DNA from: Methanobacteriota archaeon
Lineage (GTDB): Archaea > Hydrothermarchaeota > Hydrothermarchaeia > Hydrothermarchaeales > SZUA-236
Direction of reading: 5' to 3'
DNA length: 13,732 nucleotides
Assembly (NCBI GenBank): GCA_003695745.1
Contig: RFHW01000141.1
Location: 1-13,732, forward strand
Each line of letters starts with the position of its first letter. The stretch's first letter is position 1. The notes beneath the pieces were generated by a model. It saw only the letters and a program-made list of their open reading frames with translations, did no database searches and had not been told where the DNA came from. The position numbers and the translations under genes are program-made. Shown here one piece after another: positions 7,450 to 13,732 of the stretch.

Positions 7450-7465
7450 AGAAAACTTTATAAAT
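7450..7465 (+). promoter_or_regulatory. BRE/TATA promoter of the fpo operon
   Basis: AGAAAACTTTATAAAT is the best archaeal promoter in the window: purine-rich BRE followed by TTTATAAA at 7457-7464. The expected start near 7487-7491 leaves a leader under ten bases before the fpoA ATG at 7497. The T-rich terminator immediately upstream isolates the operon from the response regulator. Confidence 0.78.
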
Positions 7466-7496
7466 GGTTTGTAATAATCAATCCTGTGGTTTTAAT

Positions 7497-7913
7497 ATGG
7501 TGGTAGAGCTATACGAGCAGTATGTGCCAGTCATCCCCTTCATCATCATCGGCGTTCTCATACCTGCTGGCGGGATGATCCTCGCATGGCTGATGAGGGT
7601 GAAGAACCCCTATCCTGAGAAGCTCACCACCTATGAGTGCGGCGAGGAGCCCATCGGACAGGCGCAGATGCAGTTCGACGTCCAGTATTACATCTACGCC
7701 CTGCTCTTCGTTGTCTTCGACGTGGAGACCGTCTTCCTCTACCCATGGGCGGTGGTCTTCCCGGACATCGGCATCCTCGCTGTCATAGAGATGATAATAT
7801 TCATAGCCATGCTCGTTGTGGCCCTCATCTATGCCTGGAAGAAGGGCATACTTGAGTGGATGCCTCTCACCTGGCGTGAGATGGTGATAAGAGAGGGAGG
7901 TAGGGCCAGATGA
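7497..7913 (+). CDS. fpoA: F420H2 dehydrogenase subunit A (NuoA-like)
   Basis: Membrane subunit of the complex I-like F420H2 dehydrogenase, 138 residues with three predicted membrane segments (about 12-33, 64-88 and 92-113). The second segment is preceded by the conserved loop YECGEEPIG (46-54, with Cys48), and continues [14 protein letters not shown] ending at E77, the hallmark of NuoA. The loop and E77 belong to the region that couples quinone-site chemistry to ion translocation. I chose ATG 7497 over the in-frame ATG at 7464 because the latter overlaps the TATA box and so would not be in the transcript. No Shine-Dalgarno is visible, consistent with a very short leader. Its stop codon overlaps the fpoB start (ATGA). 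Confidence 0.93.
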   Translation: MVVELYEQYVPVIPFIIIGVLIPAGGMILAWLMRVKNPYPEKLTTYECGEEPIGQAQMQFDVQYYIYALLFVVFDVETVFLYPWAVVFPDIGILAVIEMIIFIAMLVVALIYAWKKGILEWMPLTWREMVIREGGRAR

Positions 7914-8446
7914 ATGCCGTGAGGACGCCTGTGATCTTTGCGAGGAAGGATGAGCTCCTGGAGATCGCAGAGGACGAGGAGAAGAGAAAGAGCTTCCTGG
8001 CCAAGATGAGGCGTCCCCTTGAGTATGTGGTGAACTGGGGCGTCAAATCCTCCCTCTGGATGTATGCCTTTGGGCTGGCCTGCTGCTCAATCGAGATGAT
8101 GGCCTTCGGCGCGGCCCGGTGGGACAGCGACCGCTACGGCATAATCGCCCGCGGGACGCCGAGACAGAGCGACCTGATGATAGTGGGAGGCGCCGTCACC
8201 TATCAGATGGCGCCGAGGATGAAGCGGCTCTACGACCAGATGGCCCAGCCAAGATATGTCATCGCCATGGGCGAGTGCGCCATAAACGGCGGCCCCTTCT
8301 GGGACTCATACAGTGTGGTCAAGGGAACGGATAAGGTTATCCCTGTGGATGTGGTGGTCCCGGGATGCCCTGCAAACCCCGAGGCCCTCTTCGACGGAAT
8401 CATCAAGCTACAGGAGAAGATCCTCAAAGGAGAGCTTGCAAGGTGA
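7910..8446 (+). CDS. fpoB: F420H2 dehydrogenase subunit B (NuoB-like, N2 cluster)
   Basis: Peripheral-arm subunit of 178 residues that holds the terminal 4Fe-4S cluster (N2) donating electrons to the membrane quinone or methanophenazine. The four ligands expected for the family are visible: the tandem C58-C59 in [10 protein letters not shown]123 in MGECAINGG and C153 in VPGCPANPE. The [15 protein letters not shown] segment (80-94) is also characteristic. The N-terminal 35 residues are charged and variable. The start overlaps the fpoA stop by four bases and has GGGAGG (7895-7900) nine bases upstream. Length is normal. It should sit between the FpoCD and FpoH subunits, receiving electrons from the FpoI clusters. 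Confidence 0.95.
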   Translation: MNAVRTPVIFARKDELLEIAEDEEKRKSFLAKMRRPLEYVVNWGVKSSLWMYAFGLACCSIEMMAFGAARWDSDRYGIIARGTPRQSDLMIVGGAVTYQMAPRMKRLYDQMAQPRYVIAMGECAINGGPFWDSYSVVKGTDKVIPVDVVVPGCPANPEALFDGIIKLQEKILKGELAR

Positions 8447-10119
8447 GTGTGAACAGGGAAGTCATCGAAGCTGTGAAGGCCGAGTTCGGAGAAGGCATCG
8501 TCCACGCAGTTGACCGCAGGGAGAGGAGGGTTGTGCTCACCGTCAGGAAGGAGATCCTCCATGACCTCTGTCTCTTTCTCAGGGACAGGCTGGGCTTCGA
8601 CCATCTCACAAGCATCACGGCCGTGGACCGCTCCCGCCGCGTCACAGGCATGAGGGAGAGGCAGCTACTCTATTACAATGACTTCAAGATGGTCTATCAT
8701 GTGTGGTCCTATGAGAAAAAGACCCTTGTGGAGGTGAGGACCGTCCTCGAGCGAGACGACCCTGTGGTCGCCACCGTTACCGATGTGTGGAGCTCTGCCA
8801 ACTGGCAGGAGCGGGAGGCATACGACCTCATGGGCATCAGGTTCGATGGCCATAAGGACCTCCGGAGGCTGCTGCTGCCTGAGTGGTGGGAGGGCCATCC
8901 CCTTCGAAAGGACTATGACCTCTCGCCGGGCACTTGGTTCCTGCCTGAGGAGGAGCCTGAGGAGTTCCCCCTTGACGTGCAAAAGCCTGTGTTCCCCCTG
9001 GACCTGAGCCTGCCCAAGAAGGTGAAGAAGAAAGAGGTCTCTGAGATGATACTCAGGATCGGGCCGGTCCACCCGGGCAACCACGGGCCATGGCTCATCA
9101 ATGTGAAGCTTGACGGCGAGATCATCGTGGACATCGACCCCCAGATAGGCTACATCCACAGGGGGCTTGAGAAGATCGCCGAGAACCGCACCTGGACACA
9201 GTATCTGCCTGTGTCAGACCGCTACTGCTGGCTCACCGCCGCATCCAACAACCTGAGCTATGTCCTTGCCGTGGAGGACGTCCTGGATGTGACGCCGCCG
9301 CCAAGGGCCCAGTACCTCAGGACCATAGCGCTGGAGCTCAACAGGCTTGCAAGCCACCTCCTCTGGCTCGCTGCCATGGGCATCGACCTTGGCAACCTCT
9401 CAGGCTTCTTCTATCCCTTCAGGGAACGGGAGTGGATGCTCGACCTCCTCGAGTACATGTCCGGCAACAGGCTCAACTACAACTACGGCAGGTTCGGAGG
9501 CGTCATATTCGACGTGGACGACAAGTTCGTGGAGAAGGCGAAGAAGACCATGAAGATATTCAGGCCAAGGCTGGAGGAGTACAGGGACCTCTTTGAAGGC
9601 AGCAGGATATGGAAGGTCAGGACCCAGGGTGTGGGTGTGATAAGCGCAAAGGACGCAAAGGACCTGGGCGTCACAGGGCCGGTGCTTCGCTCCACAGGTG
9701 TGAAGGCCGATGCCAGAAAAGACGACCCCTATGCAGCCTACCCTGAGATCGATTTCGAGATACCCACCCGCAAGGAAGGCGATGTCTACGCCTCGTATGA
9801 GGTGCGGATGGATGAGATGCGCATCGCCTCGGAGATCATAGACCAGTGCCTTGACAACCTGCCAAAAGGGCCTGTGCAGATGGACCTCGGTAGGATAGAG
9901 CCGGTGGGCGAAGGCATATCAAGGATCGAGGAGCCCAGGGGCGAGATCGCCACATATGTGATAGGCGACGGCGGCGACAGACCCTATCGTGTGCGGGTGA
10001 AGTGCGCCGAGTACATCAATGTCTCGGCACTGGCGCATATGGCGCGGGGATACAAGATAGCGGATCTCATAGCAATCATAGGCGGGCTCGACCCATGTCT
10101 GGGAGGCATAGACAGATGA
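8443..10119 (+). CDS. fpoCD: F420H2 dehydrogenase fused subunits C and D (NuoCD-like)
   Basis: One 558-residue chain carrying both FpoC (NuoC-like, about 1-165) and FpoD (NuoD-like, about 202-558). The C part has [20 protein letters not shown] and GHPLRKDYD. The D part begins [13 protein letters not shown], continues with [13 protein letters not shown] and SDRYCW, and ends with [12 protein letters not shown]; the hydrogenase-type metal-ligand cysteines are absent, as usual for NuoD. D forms much of the quinone pocket near FpoB's cluster. A charged, proline-rich linker (166-201) joins them. I chose GTG 8443, which overlaps the fpoB stop as GTGA and has AAAGGAGAG about ten bases before it; GTG 8449 is an alternative, and the ATG at 8365 lies inside fpoB. 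The fusion is known in bacterial NuoCD, but FpoC and FpoD are separate in Methanosarcina. An internal ATG at 9046 could permit separate FpoD. Confidence 0.93.
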   Translation: MSVNREVIEAVKAEFGEGIVHAVDRRERRVVLTVRKEILHDLCLFLRDRLGFDHLTSITAVDRSRRVTGMRERQLLYYNDFKMVYHVWSYEKKTLVEVRTVLERDDPVVATVTDVWSSANWQEREAYDLMGIRFDGHKDLRRLLLPEWWEGHPLRKDYDLSPGTWFLPEEEPEEFPLDVQKPVFPLDLSLPKKVKKKEVSEMILRIGPVHPGNHGPWLINVKLDGEIIVDIDPQIGYIHRGLEKIAENRTWTQYLPVSDRYCWLTAASNNLSYVLAVEDVLDVTPPPRAQYLRTIALELNRLASHLLWLAAMGIDLGNLSGFFYPFREREWMLDLLEYMSGNRLNYNYGRFGGVIFDVDDKFVEKAKKTMKIFRPRLEEYRDLFEGSRIWKVRTQGVGVISAKDAKDLGVTGPVLRSTGVKADARKDDPYAAYPEIDFEIPTRKEGDVYASYEVRMDEMRIASEIIDQCLDNLPKGPVQMDLGRIEPVGEGISRIEEPRGEIATYVIGDGGDRPYRVRVKCAEYINVSALAHMARGYKIADLIAIIGGLDPCLGGIDR

Positions 10120-11267
10120 TCAGACGAAGGGTGCACGGCGGCCTCTATGCAGAGGACATGGAGCGGCTCTACCACGGTCCGCTGCCCTATCTTATCATGC
10201 TCATCGGCGCAGGGCTCACCGTTGCCATACTGACGGGCACAGGGCTTGCCCTTTCCTATGTGGCAGGGCTTGCCCCTGAGGGCTTCTGGGAGAACCCCTG
10301 GGTCAGAGGCGCCGTCGGAGCGGTGCTCTGGGCCCTTGTGGTGGCTGTGGGAGGGCTCTACCTCACCCTTGTGGAGCGAAAGTTCATGGCCCGTGTGCAG
10401 GTGAGATACGGCCCGAACCGATGGGGCCCCTACGGCATACTCCAGCCCATAGCCGACGCCATCAAGCTCCTCAGGAAGGAGGACATCATCCCTGAGGCCG
10501 CAGACCCCCTTGTGATGCGCTTTGCCCCGATAATCGCCTTTGCGCCCAGCTTCGTGCTCTTTGCGGCGGTGCCATGGACAGAGAGCTATGTGGCGTCCAC
10601 CATGGACATTGGAGTCCTCTTTATAGTGGCGGTCACTGCCCTCACACCCATAGGCGTGCTCATGGCAGGCTGGGGCCCGAACAACAAGTACAACCTCCTT
10701 GGGGCCATGCGCTTTGCAGCGCAGGAGCTCGCCTATGAGATACCGCTGGTCCTTGCCATGATAGGCCCCATTGCAGCTGCGCAGTCCCTGAACGGCGTGG
10801 CCATCGTGGAGGCCCAGAGGGGCACATGGCTCGGCCTCATCCCGAGGTGGAACATCTTCCCCCAGTTCCTTGGAGCCATCATCTTCTTCGTGGCCTTCAT
10901 GGCCGAGACAGGCAGGATACCCTTTGACATACCGGATGCCGAGGGCGAGATCGTTCACGGCTTCACAGCCGAGTACTCAGGTATGAAGTTCGTCCTGCTC
11001 CTGCTCATTGAATACGTCCATCTCATCGCGGGGGCGGCGCTCTTCGTGGTCCTCTTCATGGGCGGATACCTGGGGCCGGCGCCCATAAACCCCTTCGCAT
11101 GGTTTGCCCTCAAGCTCCTCCTTGTGATACTCTTCATGATGCTCATCAGGGCGGTGTGGTTCAGGGTCAGGATAGACCAGATCATGACCCTTGGCTGGAA
11201 GATACTGCTCCCGGCAGCACTCTTCAACATAGGCTTTATCGGCATATATCTGGCGGTGACGGTGTAG
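10116..11267 (+). CDS. fpoH: F420H2 dehydrogenase subunit H (NuoH-like), N-terminally extended
   Basis: Membrane subunit of 383 residues that anchors the peripheral arm and forms the quinone chamber and its proton path. The conserved LVERKFMARVQVRYGPNRWGP segment starts near residue 85, and IADAIKLLRKEDIIP (112-126), FAAQELAYEIPL (200-211), AETGRIPFDIPDAEGE (263-278) and EYSGMKF (286-292) all match NuoH. The start overlaps the fpoCD stop as ATGA, with GGGAGG at 10101-10106; the upstream in-frame ATG at 10002 is inside fpoCD and is not credible. The protein is longer than the usual 325-350 residues because the ERK motif lies about 50 residues later than expected, with an additional hydrophobic segment (24-52) before the normal first helix (65-86). 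The core residues are intact. Confidence 0.93.
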   Translation: MIRRRVHGGLYAEDMERLYHGPLPYLIMLIGAGLTVAILTGTGLALSYVAGLAPEGFWENPWVRGAVGAVLWALVVAVGGLYLTLVERKFMARVQVRYGPNRWGPYGILQPIADAIKLLRKEDIIPEAADPLVMRFAPIIAFAPSFVLFAAVPWTESYVASTMDIGVLFIVAVTALTPIGVLMAGWGPNNKYNLLGAMRFAAQELAYEIPLVLAMIGPIAAAQSLNGVAIVEAQRGTWLGLIPRWNIFPQFLGAIIFFVAFMAETGRIPFDIPDAEGEIVHGFTAEYSGMKFVLLLLIEYVHLIAGAALFVVLFMGGYLGPAPINPFAWFALKLLLVILFMMLIRAVWFRVRIDQIMTLGWKILLPAALFNIGFIGIYLAVTV

Positions 11268-11271
11268 AGAC

Positions 11272-12951
11272 ATGGTGGTGATAAAACCGACGATCGTGGG
11301 ACTGAAACACCTCTTCAGGAGGCCGGTGACGGTACAGTATCCTTTCGAGAAGTTCAGGGTAGGCCCCAACTACCGCGGCGTGCCTGCAGTGAACTTTGAC
11401 ACCTGCACCTCCTGCGAGCGCTGCGTCACCGTCTGCCCCAACAGGTGCACCATCATGGTGGAGCACAAAGGGAAGAAGGTGCCCAACTGGTATGGGGCGC
11501 GGTGCATGTTCTGCTATCTCTGTATCGAGGTCTGCCCCACAGGCGCTAGGACCAACGTACCCCTCTATGAGCTCGCAGAATACACACGGGAGGCAACCCT
11601 CTGGGACCCTGAGAGGCTGGACGCCATCATACCCGATGAGCTGCGCAGGGAGGCTGCGCCCAAGACGCCGGTGGTGGACCAGGAGGTCTGCGTCAACTGC
11701 CTCATGTGCGAGAAGACCTGCCCCTGGGACGCCATAAGCCATGTGGACTCAGGCAAGATGCGGACCCTCACCATCGACTACGACACCTGCACATACTGCG
11801 GCAGGTGCATAGACGTCTGCCCGCCCCAGGCCCTTCACTACAAGCAGCAGAAGGTGGCGAAAGGCGACAGGCACCAGTGGATCAAGTTCATACCGGAAAA
11901 GGACATCGAGGTTGAGAACTACTTCCAGCTTCTTCACAAGAAGGTTATCGAGCCTCACTGGTGCAGCCACTGCACGGCCTGTGTGGTGGCCTGCCCGGTG
12001 GAGCGCATCCTCGGCGGGGACCAGGAGATAAGCGAGGACCCTGAGATACCCTGCCTTGACTGCAGCCTCTGCGTCCGCTCATGCCCGCGCTATGACTATC
12101 AGAACCCCAAGGGATTGGGCGAGTACATGGAGGTGCACAGCGCCCGCTCAACGCGGTTCAAGGGGCAGGACGGCGCCCTTGCAACAGAGTTCCTGGTGAC
12201 TGCCATGGAGATGGGCATCATAGACGCCGCCATCGTGGTTGCAAGTGATGATAAGTGGCGCCCCTATCTCAAGATCGCAAGGACGCCTGAGGAGGTCCTC
12301 GAAGGCCGCCGGACGAAATACGCCCTTGCCGATGTGCTCACCGCCCTCAAAACAGCCCACAAGGTGGCGAAGAAAGGCATCGGGATCATAGGCGTGCCCT
12401 GCCAGATAGAGGGATTCAGGCGCCATGCCGAGACCACCAAGTTCTTCACATCCAAGGTCAAGCTCGTGCTGGGCATCTTCTGCACCGAGAACTTCTACTA
12501 CAAACGATTCTACGAGGAGTTCATCGGCGAGACCATAGGGATAAAGCCTGAGGACCTCAAGTACACGGACATGAAGAAGGGCGTTCTCACCATCCAGTCC
12601 AAGAAGGGTGAGGTGCACAAGGTGAAGCTCAAGGAGATCGAGCACTACGCCCTGCTTGGCTGCGGCATATGCCAGCACTTCGCAAACATCACCGCCGACG
12701 TATCGCTGGGCGGAAGCGGCTCAGAGTCCGGGTACAGCTCCGTATTCATCAGACGCCAGAACGCCAAGGAGATCTTTGATTATATGAAGGAGAAGGGCTA
12801 CATCGAGTTCGCGCCTGAGGAGGCCATTGAGCAGGTGATGAAGACCAACACCTTTATGACAAAGTATAAAATCAAGATACACCCAATCGAGCCCTATCTG
12901 GAGGACAGAGGGATAAAGGTGGAGGCAAAAGAGGAAGGAGAAGGTGGGTGA
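11272..12951 (+). CDS. FpoI-FpoF fusion: ferredoxin subunit joined to an F420H2-oxidising FrhB-type module
   Basis: A 559-residue cytoplasmic electron-transfer protein. The N-terminus is a NuoI/FpoI subunit: KHLFRRPVTVQYPFEKF (12-28), then two 4Fe-4S motifs with cysteines 45/48/51/55 and 78/81/84/88. Two more CxxCxxCxxxCP motifs follow (140-150 and 173-183), not expected in FpoI. A third pair (231-241 and 261-271) begins an FpoF-like part whose FrhB domain runs from about 283 to 540, with VHSARS, GQDGA (298-302), GVPCQIEGFR (374-383), FCTENF (403-408) and GCGICQHF...ADVSLGGSG (463-483). FpoF binds FAD and takes hydride from F420H2, so one chain could carry electrons from F420H2 to FpoB. The gene lies four bases after fpoH and overlaps fpoJ, exactly where fpoI belongs. 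In known Fpo/Fqo enzymes FpoF is separate. Domain identity is secure; activity with F420 is inferred. Confidence 0.92.
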   Translation: MVVIKPTIVGLKHLFRRPVTVQYPFEKFRVGPNYRGVPAVNFDTCTSCERCVTVCPNRCTIMVEHKGKKVPNWYGARCMFCYLCIEVCPTGARTNVPLYELAEYTREATLWDPERLDAIIPDELRREAAPKTPVVDQEVCVNCLMCEKTCPWDAISHVDSGKMRTLTIDYDTCTYCGRCIDVCPPQALHYKQQKVAKGDRHQWIKFIPEKDIEVENYFQLLHKKVIEPHWCSHCTACVVACPVERILGGDQEISEDPEIPCLDCSLCVRSCPRYDYQNPKGLGEYMEVHSARSTRFKGQDGALATEFLVTAMEMGIIDAAIVVASDDKWRPYLKIARTPEEVLEGRRTKYALADVLTALKTAHKVAKKGIGIIGVPCQIEGFRRHAETTKFFTSKVKLVLGIFCTENFYYKRFYEEFIGETIGIKPEDLKYTDMKKGVLTIQSKKGEVHKVKLKEIEHYALLGCGICQHFANITADVSLGGSGSESGYSSVFIRRQNAKEIFDYMKEKGYIEFAPEEAIEQVMKTNTFMTKYKIKIHPIEPYLEDRGIKVEAKEEGEGG

Positions 12952-13454
12952 GAAAAGTGGCAGGTGATATCATCGCATTCTATGTTCTGGCCTTCCTGGC
13001 CATCGCTGCATCGATAATGGTGATGGAGGCGCAGGACATCTTCCATGGCGCCCTCTATCTGGCCCTTGTCTTTGCCTCTGTGGCAGGCCTCTTTATCCTC
13101 CTCACAGCCGAGTTCCTGGCTGCGATCCAGATACTCGTCTATGCCGGGGCCGTTTTGGTGCTCATACTCTTTGCAATCGTCTTCACCAGGCGGGACAGGA
13201 AGGGTGAGGAGGTCTCAAGGGGCCACATGATAGCTGGCGTCCTCCTCGTTGCAGGGCTTGTGGCGCTCCTCCTCCAGCCGCTGCTCAGGGTGCCCTGGCC
13301 TGCGAGCCTGATAGAGCCTTCAGGCCCGAACACCTACTCTGTGGGCCTTTCCCTCTTCACAGACTATGTGATCCCCTTCGAGATAGTGAGCCTCGCCCTC
13401 CTTGCAGCGCTCATCGGCGCCGTATATCTTTCAAAGAGGGAGGTGGGCTCATGA
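12948..13454 (+). CDS. fpoJ: F420H2 dehydrogenase subunit J (NuoJ-like)
   Basis: Membrane subunit of 168 residues with five predicted membrane segments, contributing to the ion path between FpoH and the antiporter-like subunits. The NuoJ signature is clear: FHGALYLALVFASVAGL, then LLTAEFLAAIQILVYAGAVLVLILF. The C-terminal helix (about 145-163) is present in the same frame, so J is one gene, unlike the two short fpoJ frames reported for Methanosarcina. The start is GTG 12948, overlapping the preceding stop as GTGA, with AAGGAG seven bases upstream; a second in-frame GTG at 12957 would remove only three residues. It overlaps fpoK by four bases. Confidence 0.92.
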   Translation: MRKVAGDIIAFYVLAFLAIAASIMVMEAQDIFHGALYLALVFASVAGLFILLTAEFLAAIQILVYAGAVLVLILFAIVFTRRDRKGEEVSRGHMIAGVLLVAGLVALLLQPLLRVPWPASLIEPSGPNTYSVGLSLFTDYVIPFEIVSLALLAALIGAVYLSKREVGS

Positions 13455-13732
13455 TCCCCCTCACCGACTACCTCGCCCTTGCAGCGGTGCTCTTCGCAAT
13501 AGGCGCCTACGGGGTCCTCACAAAGAGGCATGCCGTGCGGGTGCTCATGGCAATAGAGATCATGATGAACGCAGCCATAATAAACCTCGTGGCATTCTCA
13601 GTTTACATGCCCTACCAAAACATCTCAGGACAGGTCTTCGCCCTCTTCGCCATCGCCATAGCGGCGGCGGAGGCGGCTGTGGGCCTTGCCATATTCATAC
13701 TCGTGTTCAGGGTCCACGGGACCGTTGACATC
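13451..13732 (+). CDS. fpoK: F420H2 dehydrogenase subunit K (NuoK-like), cut by the right edge
   Basis: An open frame of 94 codons from ATG 13451 to the window edge with no stop, nearly the full length of a roughly 100-residue NuoK. Three membrane segments are visible. The two glutamates important for ion translocation in NuoK are in place, in AIEIMMNAAIINL (about residues 34-46) and in AAAEAAVGLAIF (about 76-87). The start overlaps the fpoJ stop as ATGA. In this operon type fpoL, fpoM and fpoN, the antiporter-like subunits, usually follow, but they lie beyond the window. Confidence 0.92.
   Translation, partial: MIPLTDYLALAAVLFAIGAYGVLTKRHAVRVLMAIEIMMNAAIINLVAFSVYMPYQNISGQVFALFAIAIAAAEAAVGLAIFILVFRVHGTVDI

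Noticed and set aside
7464..7496. Longer fpoA reading from the ATG at 7464
   Set aside because: The codon overlaps the TATA box, so it would not be in the mRNA, and the extra residues do not resemble NuoA.
9984..10958. A 324-codon minus-strand frame across fpoD and fpoH
   Set aside because: It is the shadow of well-recognised fpo genes, its translation is rich in His, Gly and Pro with no known domain, and no promoter or ribosome-binding site supports it.
1..13732. CRISPR arrays, insertion sequences, tRNA/rRNA genes, prophage or defence genes
   Set aside because: No regularly spaced repeats, transposase motifs, terminal inverted repeats or structured RNA signatures were seen; the window is housekeeping and energy-metabolism genes with little intergenic DNA.

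Overview
The window is an archaeal chromosome segment, GC-rich and dense in genes by eye. The archaeal assignment rests on a proteasome beta subunit beside the KH/beta-CASP termination nuclease aCPSF1, an Alba chromatin protein, a GuaAb-type GMP synthase subunit, BRE/TATA promoters and T-tract terminators. An F420H2 dehydrogenase (Fpo/Fqo) gene cluster and a protein resembling methanogenesis marker 12 point to a euryarchaeal methanogen, methanotroph/alkanotroph or a close relative. I cannot fix the lineage from sequence alone.

Layout. Positions 1-475 hold the C-terminal half of guaAb on the plus strand. It converges, with one base between stop codons, on a minus-strand pair: psmB (2449-3057) followed by aCPSF1 (477-2387). 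A roughly 200-base divergent promoter region separates psmB from the plus-strand pair alba (3265-3546) and a methanogenesis-marker-12-like ASKHA protein (3548-4531). A DUF429 RNase H-fold gene lies on the minus strand (4546-5232). After it, on the plus strand, come a stand-alone trpB2 (5393-6697) and a receiver-domain response regulator with a helical tail (6764-7390).

From 7497 to the right edge runs one tight operon in the order fpoA, fpoB, fpoCD, fpoH, fpoI-F, fpoJ, fpoK. A strong TATA box precedes fpoA, and most junctions are 4-base start/stop overlaps. The products would form the connecting and membrane arms of a complex I-like enzyme that oxidises reduced coenzyme F420 and reduces a membrane electron carrier while pumping ions. 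FpoL, M and N would be expected past the edge.

The most striking feature is the gene at 11272-12951. It joins an FpoI ferredoxin-like subunit (two 4Fe-4S motifs), two further 4Fe-4S motifs, and a complete FpoF/FrhB-type F420H2-oxidising module (two more motifs plus the FrhB domain) in one 559-residue chain. In characterised Fpo/Fqo enzymes FpoF is a separate, loosely attached subunit. Here the electron-input module appears covalently wired to the complex. The same operon also has an FpoC-FpoD fusion, an FpoH with an extended N-terminus, and an unsplit FpoJ. Together these suggest an unusual variant of the F420H2 dehydrogenase.
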